From positions 128,322-192,321 of the forward strand of contig JBJOOR010000006.1 in assembly GCA_046051225.1 (NCBI GenBank): a stretch of 64,000 bases of DNA. Direction: 5' to 3'. The stretch is from CAIODY01 sp046051225. GTDB taxonomy: Bacteria > Bacteroidota > Bacteroidia > Chitinophagales > CAIODY01. Positions 56,601 to 64,000 of this stretch are shown one piece after another (position 1 is the stretch's first letter; each line of letters opens with the position of its first letter). A model generated the notes under the pieces. The model did not search any database. It was not told where the DNA came from and saw nothing but the letters and a program-made list of their open reading frames with translations. Made by a program: the position numbers and the translations under genes.

Positions 56601-59600
56601 AAGGTGCCGTTCCATCAGGAAAAGCATAAGCACGACCCACACAATTAGAAGAATTTGAACAAGCTAAAACAGATGGAATGTTTAACACAGCCGTCAAACT
56701 TTTTTTAGGAACAAAAAAAGGAATTGAATCATAGAAACAAGTATCAATAGTTATTACACAATAATTGTTGCCTGCTGCCAAACTATCTGTATTCGATAAA
56801 GTATCGCCATTGCTCCATTTATAATGTATGGCATTAGTAATAGTATTGTTTACTGTAACAGAAGTTATTCCTGTATTCTTACATTTAGATGTTGGAATAA
56901 TATTGTTTAAATGAGCGGTAGGCTTTGGTGCATGGGGTATTGATACAAAATTAAATGTATTGTAACATACCGAATCGGTAGCAAATATAATATAGTTGCT
57001 ACCAGTGCATAAGCTATCGGCAAATGTACCAATGTGCCCATTGCTCCATAAACAAGTTGGCGTTTTTTCGCCACCTATTAAAACTACTTCTGCTGCGGCT
57101 GTGCAGGATAAAGGGCATTCGGTTAATGTGCCATTATCAATACCATTTAATTGAATAGATAATTGTGGTGGTGGTGGAATATTAAAAATAATTGTATCAC
57201 TGCCACACCCTGTACTTGTTACTATTACTGTATCCCAGCCTGGGCAAAGCTGATATACGGTTGATATATTTTTCAATATAGTATCTACTGTATGCCATTC
57301 ATAACCTAAGCCCGATAAATTAGGAACTGAAATAGAAGCTGAACCATTGCAAGTAGCAGGGCAACTATATTTTGATATAGCAGGAACAGCATTAAAACTA
57401 TTGGGCTTAATAGTAAAAAAAACAGTATCGGATGTGCAATAAATTGAATCGGATATGATTACCGAATAGGCACCATTGCACAAATTATTTGCATTTATTT
57501 GATGAGTATTATTGCTCCATAAATATGCAAAATTACTTTTATTGCAAGTAGCATTTACAATCACCGATGCCGATGCACTGCACCCTGCACCACAATTTGA
57601 ATAAGTAACATTACTATTAAATTTGGGTTGCTCAAATTTTAATAGCATTGCATCAGAATAATTATAATATGATGAAATATATTGATTATAACTAAAATAT
57701 GCACCGCTTGGATTAGCAATAAATATATTTCCGTTTAAGCCAGTTGTAAAAGTAGCAGATGCCAATACATCGCTATTGTTATTTAATGCCATCGAAAACG
57801 GATTATCCGAATTTGTGCCGCCATAATAACTGCCCCACATATAATTGCCATATTTATTAAACTTGCATATAAATGCATCTTGATTAAAATAATTAGGCGA
57901 AACTTGAAAGTTATTATCAAAATACGAATTGCAGCCATCATTCATCACATCTTCATTTTTGGATGAAGTGGTATATGAAAAATATACATTATTGCAATTA
58001 TCAATTACCAATAGATCATTTATTTTAATGGTATAAAAATCGGTATAATCATCATCATCGCCGCCTTTGTGTGTACTCCATTCTAAATTGCCCGATGATG
58101 AAAACTTTGATAAATAAGCATCTCTGTTAAAAGTAGTAATGCCATTGTTTAGTGTTGAATCAATGTATTGATTAGCATATTTTATAGGAAAATTTGACGA
58201 ATTGGTTGAACCAGCTACATACAAATTTCCTTTTGAATCAATAGCAGATGCATTGCCCGATTCATCATTATTGCCTCCCAATAAAGTGGACCATAACAAT
58301 GCATTAGAATTAGAAAATTTTAAAACTATGGCATCATTAAAATTTAATAAGGTATCAAAATAAAAACCACTATTTACAAACGGCAATCCTGTTGTTGAAT
58401 TGGTAGTACCTATGGCATATATATTTCCTGCTCCATCCGTTGAAACACTATTCAGTATATCACTAGAATTGCCTCCTACATACGATGACCAAAGCATTGC
58501 GCCATTGTTATCCAATTCAATAACTACTCCATCGGTATTAAAATTTAAAGCACTTTGGTTAAATGCTGCTGTTTTATTTTTGGTAGGAAATTTTTTCGAA
58601 TTTGTGCTTCCTACAACAATTGGATTTGTACCATTTCTAATATCTAAATCATATAAATTATCGGCTAAACTATCGCCTATAAAAGTTGAAAAAAGCAAAT
58701 TGCCCGAACTGCTAAACTTGGCAAACATACCATCGGTATATTTATCATTATTTATACTATCTAAATAGTTTGAACCATTATTAACAATAGGAATTTTTGA
58801 AGAAGTAGATGAACCGCAAATAAAAACATTATCATTTTTATCGCATTTAATAGCATAGCTTTTATCATCAGCATTGCCACCAAAAAAGGTAGACCATGTA
58901 AGCTTTAATTGCTTATTAAATTTGCTAATAAAAGCATCGTTATAATTTTTTTTATAAGCAAAATAAGTACCTGCATTTTTTAATGGTAAATAAACAGATT
59001 GGCTATAGCCCGTTACATAAAAATTATCTTGCTTATCGGTACATACAGCTGTTGATACATCATTTTGTTCGCCACCAAAAAAAGTAGTCCATGTTAATAC
59101 AGGATCAATAATATACGAAGTTGATGTATCAATAATATTGGTGGTATTAAACGAAACTTTATTTTGATGAATACGATAGCCCGAAACTATTGTTTTTTCA
59201 TGTTGCCTAATCAATACTTTGCTTTCGGCTAAGCTACCTATTTTGGTTTGGGTTAGTAAATAGCCTTGTTCATCTATTGCAATATTTTCGGCACCATTGT
59301 ATTCAAATTTTATTTTATCTGCATCAGCATTAGCTGCTATTTGGTACGAAAATTTCAGACTCGAATCTGTTTGTTCTATTATCCAATTAATAGCAGGATA
59401 AATATCACGAACCACTATTTTATGATAACTAGTTATGTTTTTAAATTGGTTTTGGTCGGTATAAAAATTAGTTAATTCAACAGCAGGATTGAGCCATTCA
59501 ATATTTTCTTTTTTAATTGATGCATCAATTAGGCTTACATGTATTGTAATACACGAATCTATAAATACAGCCGTATTTTTTTTATTAAATCGCTTATGCA

Positions 59601-59850
59601 ATATATAGGTAATGCCATGTGTGGTTATAAAAAAATCTAATCCCGTATTTTTAGAATATAAAATAACATCGTTGGCTGGGGTTCCATCTTCGTTTTTTAA
59701 TTGCCCAATGTTTTCAAAAAAACTATTCATACCCTTATGTATAGGGCGATTACTAAAATTAGAAGTAGCGGTAATTAAAGGTTTGGCAAAACAATATTCT
59801 TGCTTAGTTATAAATAACAATAAAAGCAAAACGAATATTCTTTTTTGCAT
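53668..59850 (-). CDS. 2060-residue T9SS type B adhesin-like protein with SBBP and Cys-rich repeats
   Basis: The 2060-residue protein starts with a signal peptide (MQKRIFVLLLLLFITKQEYCFA). The DUF7948-like N-terminal domain follows (FFENIGQLKNEDGTPANDVILYSK, about 40-250). Next are SBBP-type beta-propeller repeats (about 250-760), each built around WSTFFGG...D...N.Y..G.T.S..FP. Then come about twenty SprB/PKD-like repeats of 45-60 residues (about 765-1860), marked by C...C.G.A.......GG..PY.Y.W..G and paired cysteines. It ends in a gliding-motility-type CHU_C domain (QLPNAFSPNDDGVDDVF...WNGSFHNQLMLIDTYVW), the T9SS type B signal. It is probably a surface or secreted adhesin. Confidence 0.9.
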   Translation of the reverse strand: MQKRIFVLLLLLFITKQEYCFAKPLITATSNFSNRPIHKGMNSFFENIGQLKNEDGTPANDVILYSKNTGLDFFITTHGITYILHKRFNKKNTAVFIDSCITIHVSLIDASIKKENIEWLNPAVELTNFYTDQNQFKNITSYHKIVVRDIYPAINWIIEQTDSSLKFSYQIAANADADKIKFEYNGAENIAIDEQGYLLTQTKIGSLAESKVLIRQHEKTIVSGYRIHQNKVSFNTTNIIDTSTSYIIDPVLTWTTFFGGEQNDVSTAVCTDKQDNFYVTGYSQSVYLPLKNAGTYFAYKKNYNDAFISKFNKQLKLTWSTFFGGNADDKSYAIKCDKNDNVFICGSSTSSKIPIVNNGSNYLDSINNDKYTDGMFAKFSSSGNLLFSTFIGDSLADNLYDLDIRNGTNPIVVGSTNSKKFPTKNKTAAFNQSALNFNTDGVVIELDNNGAMLWSSYVGGNSSDILNSVSTDGAGNIYAIGTTNSTTGLPFVNSGFYFDTLLNFNDAIVLKFSNSNALLWSTLLGGNNDESGNASAIDSKGNLYVAGSTNSSNFPIKYANQYIDSTLNNGITTFNRDAYLSKFSSSGNLEWSTHKGGDDDDYTDFYTIKINDLLVIDNCNNVYFSYTTSSKNEDVMNDGCNSYFDNNFQVSPNYFNQDAFICKFNKYGNYMWGSYYGGTNSDNPFSMALNNNSDVLASATFTTGLNGNIFIANPSGAYFSYNQYISSYYNYSDAMLLKFEQPKFNSNVTYSNCGAGCSASASVIVNATCNKSNFAYLWSNNTHQINANNLCNGAYSVIISDSIYCTSDTVFFTIKPNSFNAVPAISKYSCPATCNGSASISVPNLSGLGYEWHTVDTILKNISTVYQLCPGWDTVIVTSTGCGSDTIIFNIPPPPQLSIQLNGIDNGTLTECPLSCTAAAEVVLIGGEKTPTCLWSNGHIGTFADSLCTGSNYIIFATDSVCYNTFNFVSIPHAPKPTAHLNNIIPTSKCKNTGITSVTVNNTITNAIHYKWSNGDTLSNTDSLAAGNNYCVITIDTCFYDSIPFFVPKKSLTAVLNIPSVLACSNSSNCVGRAYAFPDGTAPYTYLWNTGSTLNQIDSICPGQTVSVKIKDACNDSVTLSSTFNVIIAGPPTIISINYIYSCLNPCIGKASLNITGGITPYTFNWSNHQTTQTGKNLCPDSVYTVIVTDKCNKSDTITFTFPRAKPIVLNITSTATCNSFCLGTATVQNSSPLSPQGGVPPYTYLWNNGQTTAIATGLCTANNYFCIVTDACGTINGIATTIGVANNLSISLGASGSCLDACFGTAYVNVSGGIPPFTFTWNDGTSGQTYFNACANTYYKCTVTDACGSSITDSILVPLVGKATGNFTIANNNCSNQCNAYATLNLTGGVPPYFFRWNDFVFSQTHFNLCPDSNYYCIATSIGCGSDTFSLKVNKITPLTIDSFIMQKSCNNICNGGATVFVSNGTAPYTYKWSNGGLTDSIMNVCLGNYNCIIKDACNVADTFYVSITATDTLKALLDSISNPICSNSCKGKAIVKCKGGRLPYLYNWNNSISTYNNTTLCSGNIYCNITDVCLQKDSAFAAITNYSLPQLYLDSSTISCINTCNGKAFVHANGGLKPYSFLWNNAQLNATINNLCVGSNYCIVTDGCGIKDTILVQTKKVDSLSYTLNYQASLCKTPCSGNAIITVNGGMKPYTYLWSNGINTNYIDSICSGNYNIMVTNKFCVNDTLVDSFTIQTNFITQAQVISNPFCNDSCNGIAVITPLGGKIPYHYNWGNGYKPDSINKKLCSGTYIITSKDANNCISIDTIHLQNPLPIGIDTNFIASHCFNKDGNINVNAKYGTAPYYYLWSNGETLPTLYNIAKGLYYLQVSDSKNCKHNFALQLNAINPSIYVSHDTLVGTGQLVKLSASGTKYYTWQPSNNLSCDSCSSTIWNGILTQKYCVIGTDEWRCTDTACVTITTFDECGSVQLPNAFSPNDDGVDDVFMPIYENIDCIKTIQFNVYDRWGNNVFSTNDKTKSWNGSFHNQLMLIDTYVWTLQVENYFGRTIFLKGDVILIK

Positions 59851-59946
59851 GCAGTTTTACATTTTAAGAATATAAAGTTATTGTATTTTTTTTGATAAAA
59901 TCGCCGATGAATAAAAAAATATTAAAATATAAATAATAAAATCACT

Positions 59947-59954
59947 TATATTTG
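59947..59954 (+). promoter_or_regulatory. -7 promoter element of the 73-residue lipoprotein gene
   Basis: TATATTTG matches TAnnTTTG, 37 bases before the ATG at 59992. The -33 position is AT-only and unclear. Confidence 0.45.
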
Positions 59955-59991
59955 AATTACAATTAACATTAAACTAGTTCAATTATTATAT

Positions 59992-60213
59992 ATGAAAATT
60001 CAACTTATTATCATCGCTATTATCATTTTTGGCAGCACTTTTTTTGCTTGCGAAAAACGTGATTTTATTTGCAATTGTACCACTACCGATTCTACTGGTG
60101 TTGTTACAGCTACTATACACACAAGCCTTCATGGCAATAAAACCGATGTACAGAAACAATGCGAAAACTTAAGCAGTTCGAAAAATGGTAAAACCACTTT
60201 GTGTGGTTTATAA
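59992..60213 (+). CDS. small lipoprotein, unknown function
   Basis: The 73-residue protein has a lipoprotein signal (IIIAIIIFGSTFFACEKRD, Cys20). A short mature part follows with cysteines in FICNCTTT, KQCENL and TLCGL and a threonine-rich centre. It looks like a complete small gene, with a promoter upstream and a terminator right after. I do not recognise the family. Confidence 0.7.
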   Translation: MKIQLIIIAIIIFGSTFFACEKRDFICNCTTTDSTGVVTATIHTSLHGNKTDVQKQCENLSSSKNGKTTLCGL

Positions 60214-60237
60214 ACAAAGTATATAATTTTACTTACT

Positions 60238-60270
60238 AAGGTTGGCTACATAAATAGCCAACCTTTTTTT
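60238..60270 (+). terminator. terminator after the small lipoprotein gene
   Basis: AAGGTTGGCTA and TAGCCAACCTT form an 11-bp stem with a six-base loop, followed by seven T residues in all. Confidence 0.93.
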
Positions 60271-60360
60271 ATACTTAACAACTATCTATATAAAAAGAAT
60301 TTCTAATTCAGTTTTCAAAAAATTATCTTTACCAAAATTTAACCCCCATAATATATTTTA

Positions 60361-61368
60361 ATGCAGCACAATACAATCATCATAGCCGAAGCTGGTGTAA
60401 ACCATAATGGCGATATTAATCTTGCTAAAAAACTAATTGAAGAAGCTGCTAAAGCTGGTGCCGATATGGTAAAGTTTCAAACCTTTATTACCGAAGAAGT
60501 GATTAGCAAAGATGCACCCAAAGCCCAGTATCAAAAAAATACTACAGGCAATGAAGAGTCGCAATTTGATATGGTTAAGAAATTAGAATTGAGCGAAGCA
60601 GCCCATTATGAATTGCAAGCACATTGTGTGGCACACAATATTCAGTTTTTATCTACTCCATTCGATTTGCCAAGCATTGATTTATTGCAACGCATGAAGT
60701 TAGAAATGGTTAAAATACCATCGGGCGAAATTAACAATGTGCCTTATCTGCGCCATATTGCTGGCAAATTCAAATATTATTTTTTATCAACGGGTATGAG
60801 CGATATTAAAGAAATTGAATTTGCTGTAAGGCTGCTTTCTAAAAATGGTGTTGCCACCCATCAAATTACAATTTTGCATTGCAATACCGAATACCCTACA
60901 CAAATGGAAGATGTAAACCTTAAAGCCATGAAAACTATTGCTAGGCATTTTAAAACAAATGTAGGCTATAGCGATCATACTATTGGATGGGAAGTAGCTG
61001 TGGCATCTGTAGCATTAGGTGCATCAGTTATCGAAAAACATTTTACATTAGATAAAAACATGGCAGGCCCCGATCATAAAGCATCGCTTGAACCTAATGA
61101 ATTAAAAACTTTGGTTGATAAAATAAGAAGTATTGAAATTGCATTAGGCAGCAGCGAAAAGCTAATATCAGATGCAGCATTGCAAAATGCTTTAGTAGCC
61201 AAAAAAAGTATTGTTGCAAAAACTGATATTAAAAAAGATGAATTGTTTACCGAACAAAATATTACTGTAATGCGCCCAGGAACAGGCTTAAGCGCCATGC
61301 GATGGGATAGTGTGATAGGAAAACATGCTGTTAAAAATTTTGAAAAAGGCGATATGATTATAATCTAA
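60361..61368 (+). CDS. neuB: N-acetylneuraminate/legionaminate synthase (NeuB family)
   Basis: The 335-residue enzyme condenses phosphoenolpyruvate with a 6-carbon amino sugar to a nine-carbon nonulosonic acid. The NeuB barrel has IIAEAGVNHNGD (residues 7-18), MVKFQTF, LSTPFDLPSID, KIPSGEINN, ILHCNTEYP, GYSDHT and ASVIEKHFTLDK...GPDHKASLEP. A C-terminal SAF (antifreeze-like) domain covers about residues 275-335. NeuB (sialic), LegI (legionaminic) and PseI (pseudaminic) are hard to tell apart by eye. The neighbouring neuC-type hydrolysing epimerase excludes the pseudaminic route. It is the first gene of the cluster. Confidence 0.92.
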   Translation: MQHNTIIIAEAGVNHNGDINLAKKLIEEAAKAGADMVKFQTFITEEVISKDAPKAQYQKNTTGNEESQFDMVKKLELSEAAHYELQAHCVAHNIQFLSTPFDLPSIDLLQRMKLEMVKIPSGEINNVPYLRHIAGKFKYYFLSTGMSDIKEIEFAVRLLSKNGVATHQITILHCNTEYPTQMEDVNLKAMKTIARHFKTNVGYSDHTIGWEVAVASVALGASVIEKHFTLDKNMAGPDHKASLEPNELKTLVDKIRSIEIALGSSEKLISDAALQNALVAKKSIVAKTDIKKDELFTEQNITVMRPGTGLSAMRWDSVIGKHAVKNFEKGDMIII

Positions 61369-61424
61369 ATGCGCCTATATATGTACTTTGTTGTTTTAAA
61401 TAAAAGCACTATAAAAAACAAATA

Positions 61425-62060
61425 ATGCAAAACGAAATAATATTAATTGGCTATTCGGGTCATGCCTTTGTAGTGGCAGATATTCTTATTCAATCGGGCG
61501 AAAAGGTGATGGGCTATTGCGAACAAAACGAAAAACAAGTAAACCCTTATAGATTAAAATACATGGGTATGCAAACCGATGCTGCCATTAAATCATTGCT
61601 TAAAAAACATACTATGTTTGTTGCCATTGGCGATAATATAGTTCGAAAGCGCATTTATGAAACCGTGCAACTCGATTTTGAAATTTGCAATGCCATACAT
61701 CCATCATCTATTGTAGCTACACATGTGCAAATAGGCAACGGCACTATGATTGGTGCCAATTGTATCATCAATCCATTAGCCACAATAGGCAATGCTGTAA
61801 TTTGCAATACAGGCTCTATTATCGAACACGAATGCATCATTAATGATTATGTACATCTTGCACCTGGCTCGGTATTATGTGGCAATGTAACAGTAGGAGA
61901 GGGTAGCTTTATTGGCGCAAATGCTGTGATAAAACAAGGTATTACTATTGGTAAAAATTGTATTATTGGTGCTGGCAGTGTAATACTTAAAGATATTGAA
62001 GATGGAAAGGTGGTGGTGGGGAATAATAAAGAAATTGAATGGAATGGAAATGCTATTTAA
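61425..62060 (+). CDS. NeuD/PglD-like sugar O/N-acyltransferase
   Basis: The 211-residue protein has a small Rossmann-like N-terminal domain (IILIGYSGHAFVVADIL) and a C-terminal left-handed beta helix of hexapeptide repeats (IGNGTMIGANCIINPLATIGNAVICNTGS). The catalytic His lies in IIEHECIINDYVHLAPGS. Such enzymes acetylate UDP-amino sugars (PglD) or sialic acid (NeuD). It is 56 bases downstream of neuB. Which sugar it acylates is uncertain; a PglD-like role in making UDP-diacetylbacillosamine would point to legionaminic acid. Confidence 0.87.
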   Translation: MQNEIILIGYSGHAFVVADILIQSGEKVMGYCEQNEKQVNPYRLKYMGMQTDAAIKSLLKKHTMFVAIGDNIVRKRIYETVQLDFEICNAIHPSSIVATHVQIGNGTMIGANCIINPLATIGNAVICNTGSIIEHECIINDYVHLAPGSVLCGNVTVGEGSFIGANAVIKQGITIGKNCIIGAGSVILKDIEDGKVVVGNNKEIEWNGNAI

Positions 62061-62063
62061 TCT

Positions 62064-62717
62064 TTACTTTTCTAATTTTCTTATCGGGCTACCAATATAA
62101 ACTCCAGATTCTAATACATTTTTAACAACAATTCCACCCATTCCAATTGTTACATTGCTACATACATTTATTCCTTGTTTAATAGCAGCTTTAGTTCCAA
62201 AATAAACACATTCATCAATGGTGCAATTACCACTAATATTTACAGAAGGAGCAGTTGTAAAAAAATCCCCAATTATACAATCATGCCCAATAGTACTTTG
62301 TAAATTAAGATGAGCATGTTTTCCAATTTCAATATTGCAAGTTAAAATACAACCTGCTGTAATTATACTTCCTTCGCCAATGTTTACCCAATTGCTGATA
62401 ATTGCATTGGGATGAATTAAAGTAGCGTATTCAGTTTCTTTAGGAAATAAAGAAACAATCTTTTTTCTTATTTTTGGTTCTCCAACTGCAATTACTAATT
62501 GATGTAAGGTTGGATTAAATTCGGAATCACAAATAGTTTCAATACCCATTATTTCAGTTTTAATATAGTCTTTATCGGGCATTTGAAATCTTACAAAATC
62601 TTTGAGATTTATTTGCTTATCACTTACACAATCAATAAGTAATGTAAATACTTCCCTTGCAAATCCACCTGTTCCTGCTATACAAATCTTTTTGTCGAAG
62701 TTTATTTTGCTTTTCAT
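62064..62717 (-). CDS. second NeuD/PglD-like acyltransferase, inverted in the cluster
   Basis: The 217-residue protein has the same two-domain plan: ICIAGTGGFAREVFTLL (nucleotide-binding-like), then a hexapeptide beta helix (IGEGSIITAGCILTCNIEIGKHAHLNLQSTIGHDCIIGDFF). The conserved His is in IGHDCIIG. It is encoded on the minus strand, its stop 3 bases from the stop of the first acyltransferase and no terminator between. The two proteins share the fold but are clearly diverged, so this is not a recent duplicate. Confidence 0.83.
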   Translation of the reverse strand: MKSKINFDKKICIAGTGGFAREVFTLLIDCVSDKQINLKDFVRFQMPDKDYIKTEIMGIETICDSEFNPTLHQLVIAVGEPKIRKKIVSLFPKETEYATLIHPNAIISNWVNIGEGSIITAGCILTCNIEIGKHAHLNLQSTIGHDCIIGDFFTTAPSVNISGNCTIDECVYFGTKAAIKQGINVCSNVTIGMGGIVVKNVLESGVYIGSPIRKLEK

Positions 62718-62797
62718 ATTTTAGTAAATTAAATTCAATCTACAATTTTACATACTTTTACCAAGTAATTAATATTTAATATTTGAAACTTTAATTA

Positions 62798-63991
62798 ATG
62801 CCGAACAAACAAACAAACAAAATAAAAATTTGCATTGTAACAGGAAGCAGGGCTGAATATGGTCTACTTAAACCATTAATTAAATTAATGATAAAAGATA
62901 ATGATTTTGATGTGAAAGTTGTTGCTACGGCTTCGCATTTAGAAAAGAGATTTGGCTATACTTATAAAGAAATAGAAAAAGATAATATTTCTATTCATCA
63001 AAAAATAAATATTTCTATTGGCGAAACTTCTGCTGATAATATCAATCAATCTTTTTCAAAATGTGTTTCAAAATTCTCAACCTATTTTGTTGAAAATAAG
63101 CCAAATTATTTATTGATTTTAGGCGATAGATATGAAATGTTAGCTATTGCAATTGCAGCTTATATTCATCAAATTCCTATTGCTCATATCAATGGTGGCG
63201 AAGCAACATCAGGTACAATGGATGAAGGTTTTAGGCATTCTATTTCGAAATTAAGTTCATTACATTTTCCATCTACCGAAAATTATAGACAACGATTAAT
63301 TCAATTAGGCGAAAATCCTACAACAGTTTTTAATGTTGGGGTATTGTCAGTAGATAATATTAAGAATTTTAAATTACTTTTAAAAAATGAACTAGAAAGT
63401 TCTATAAATTTTAAGTTTACTTATCCTACTGCAATAATTACATTTCATCCTGTGCCACTAGATAAAAAAAGTTCGATTAATCAATTAAAGGATATACTTA
63501 ATGCTTTAAATAGTTTCCCTAATCTTTCTTTATTATTCACAAAATCGAATGCTGATATTGATGGCAATAAATTGAATGAACTTATTAAAGAATTTGTAAG
63601 TAAAAGAAAGAATGCAATACTGATTGATTCATTGGGTATGCAAAGGTTTTTATCATCATTAAAGTATGTTGATATAATGATTGGTAATTCATCTGCTGGT
63701 ATTGTTGAAATGCCATATTTTAAAAAACCGACAATTAATATTGGTGAGCGACAAAGCGGTAGATTAAAAGCACAAAGCATAATTGATTGCAGCGCTGATA
63801 AAAAAGAAATAGTTAAGGCAATTGAAAAATCATTAATGCCAAAGTTTTTAAAGAGTTGTGAAAACGTAGAAAGTATATTTGGCGATGGAAAGGCAAGTGA
63901 AAAAATTATAAAGCAACTAAAACTTAATTTTGGAAAGATAAATTTGAAAAAAGAGTTTTATGATTTACCGAAAATAAAAAAGGATAAGTAA
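62798..63991 (+). CDS. neuC: UDP-GlcNAc/diNAcBac 2-epimerase, hydrolysing (NeuC/LegG)
   Basis: The 397-residue enzyme releases UDP and inverts C2 to give ManNAc (NeuC) or 2,4-diacetamido-trideoxymannose (LegG). Motifs of the hydrolysing epimerase family are present: IVTGSRAEYGLLKPLI (residues 13-28), LLILGDRYEMLAIAIAA and IAHINGGEATSGTMDEGFRHSISKLSSLHF. IMIGNSSAGIVEMPYFKKPTINIGERQSGR is at the C-terminal end. The product feeds NeuB. The gene is divergent from the inverted acyltransferase and ends 9 bases before the window edge. Confidence 0.9.
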   Translation: MPNKQTNKIKICIVTGSRAEYGLLKPLIKLMIKDNDFDVKVVATASHLEKRFGYTYKEIEKDNISIHQKINISIGETSADNINQSFSKCVSKFSTYFVENKPNYLLILGDRYEMLAIAIAAYIHQIPIAHINGGEATSGTMDEGFRHSISKLSSLHFPSTENYRQRLIQLGENPTTVFNVGVLSVDNIKNFKLLLKNELESSINFKFTYPTAIITFHPVPLDKKSSINQLKDILNALNSFPNLSLLFTKSNADIDGNKLNELIKEFVSKRKNAILIDSLGMQRFLSSLKYVDIMIGNSSAGIVEMPYFKKPTINIGERQSGRLKAQSIIDCSADKKEIVKAIEKSLMPKFLKSCENVESIFGDGKASEKIIKQLKLNFGKINLKKEFYDLPKIKKDK

Positions 63992-64000
63992 AACTTATCC
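63982..64000 (+). terminator. hairpin at the stop of neuC, cut by the window end
   Basis: GGATAAGT and ACTTATCC form a perfect 8-bp stem across a three-base loop, overlapping the stop codon. A T tract would lie outside the window, so the terminator call is provisional. Confidence 0.5.

Overview
The window is a stretch of chromosome from a low-GC member of the Bacteroidota. Several signs support this. Secreted proteins end in type IX secretion (T9SS) sorting domains, both type A (PNP-containing tails) and type B (gliding-motility C-terminus). Promoters carry the TAnnTTTG -7 element, and Shine-Dalgarno sequences are almost absent. The gene set also fits: DUF6660, HYC_CC_PP, CcmD-family and SprB-like repeat proteins. 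A Chitinophagales or Sphingobacteriales-like lineage is plausible, but I cannot place it more finely without a search. I see no phage, insertion sequence, CRISPR array or rRNA. There is one tRNA, for Gln.

Layout. 0-2.5 kb: an MsbA-type ABC exporter, then a thioredoxin-coupled arsenate reductase preceded by an overlapping 51-residue membrane protein. 2.5-3.7 kb: a non-coding region with an exact 12 x 41 bp array of imperfect palindromes and a second structured element. 3.7-7.7 kb: UDP-glucose dehydrogenase with a sugar aminotransferase, a PLP desulfhydrase/deaminase and shikimate kinase. 7.8-16.7 kb: flavin reductase, a secreted phospholipase D-like T9SS protein, a ThiE-like protein, a ung-moxR-yraN-ferredoxin reductase run, a DUF218 protein and lysA. 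16.8-21.3 kb: rpsA (TTG start behind a strong Shine-Dalgarno) and ftsK. 21.5-24.8 kb: purT, a GNAT protein and a YeiH exporter. 24.9-29 kb: a SUI1 factor and a repeat protein whose T9SS tail is frameshifted off. 29.3-40.2 kb: a CBS-nucleotidyltransferase, an MbnH/MbnP pair, a lipid kinase, kdsB, MlaD, AsmA and an exported PEP-synthase-like protein with reversed domain order.

41.2-48.9 kb is a nine-gene minus-strand block that looks like a metal (probably copper) handling locus. In transcription order it holds a HYC_CC_PP protein, a CxxC thioredoxin-like T9SS protein, a T9SS protein, a methyltransferase, a T9SS multicopper oxidase, a heavy-metal-binding lipoprotein, a DUF6660 protein, a TonB-dependent receptor and an EamA transporter. 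With the MbnP/MbnH pair 10 kb away, copper handling is the strongest functional theme of the window.

49.4-53.6 kb: tRNA-Gln, a cyclophilin, a stand-alone PaaN-like aldehyde dehydrogenase, glutamate dehydrogenase and a CcmD-like membrane peptide. 53.7-59.9 kb: a single 2060-residue T9SS type B adhesin-like protein. 60.4-64 kb: a nonulosonic acid (sialic/legionaminic type) set of neuB, two neuD-like acyltransferases (one inverted) and neuC/legG. The CMP-transferase for that pathway is not in the window, but a PtmE-like CBS-nucleotidyltransferase sits at 29.3 kb.
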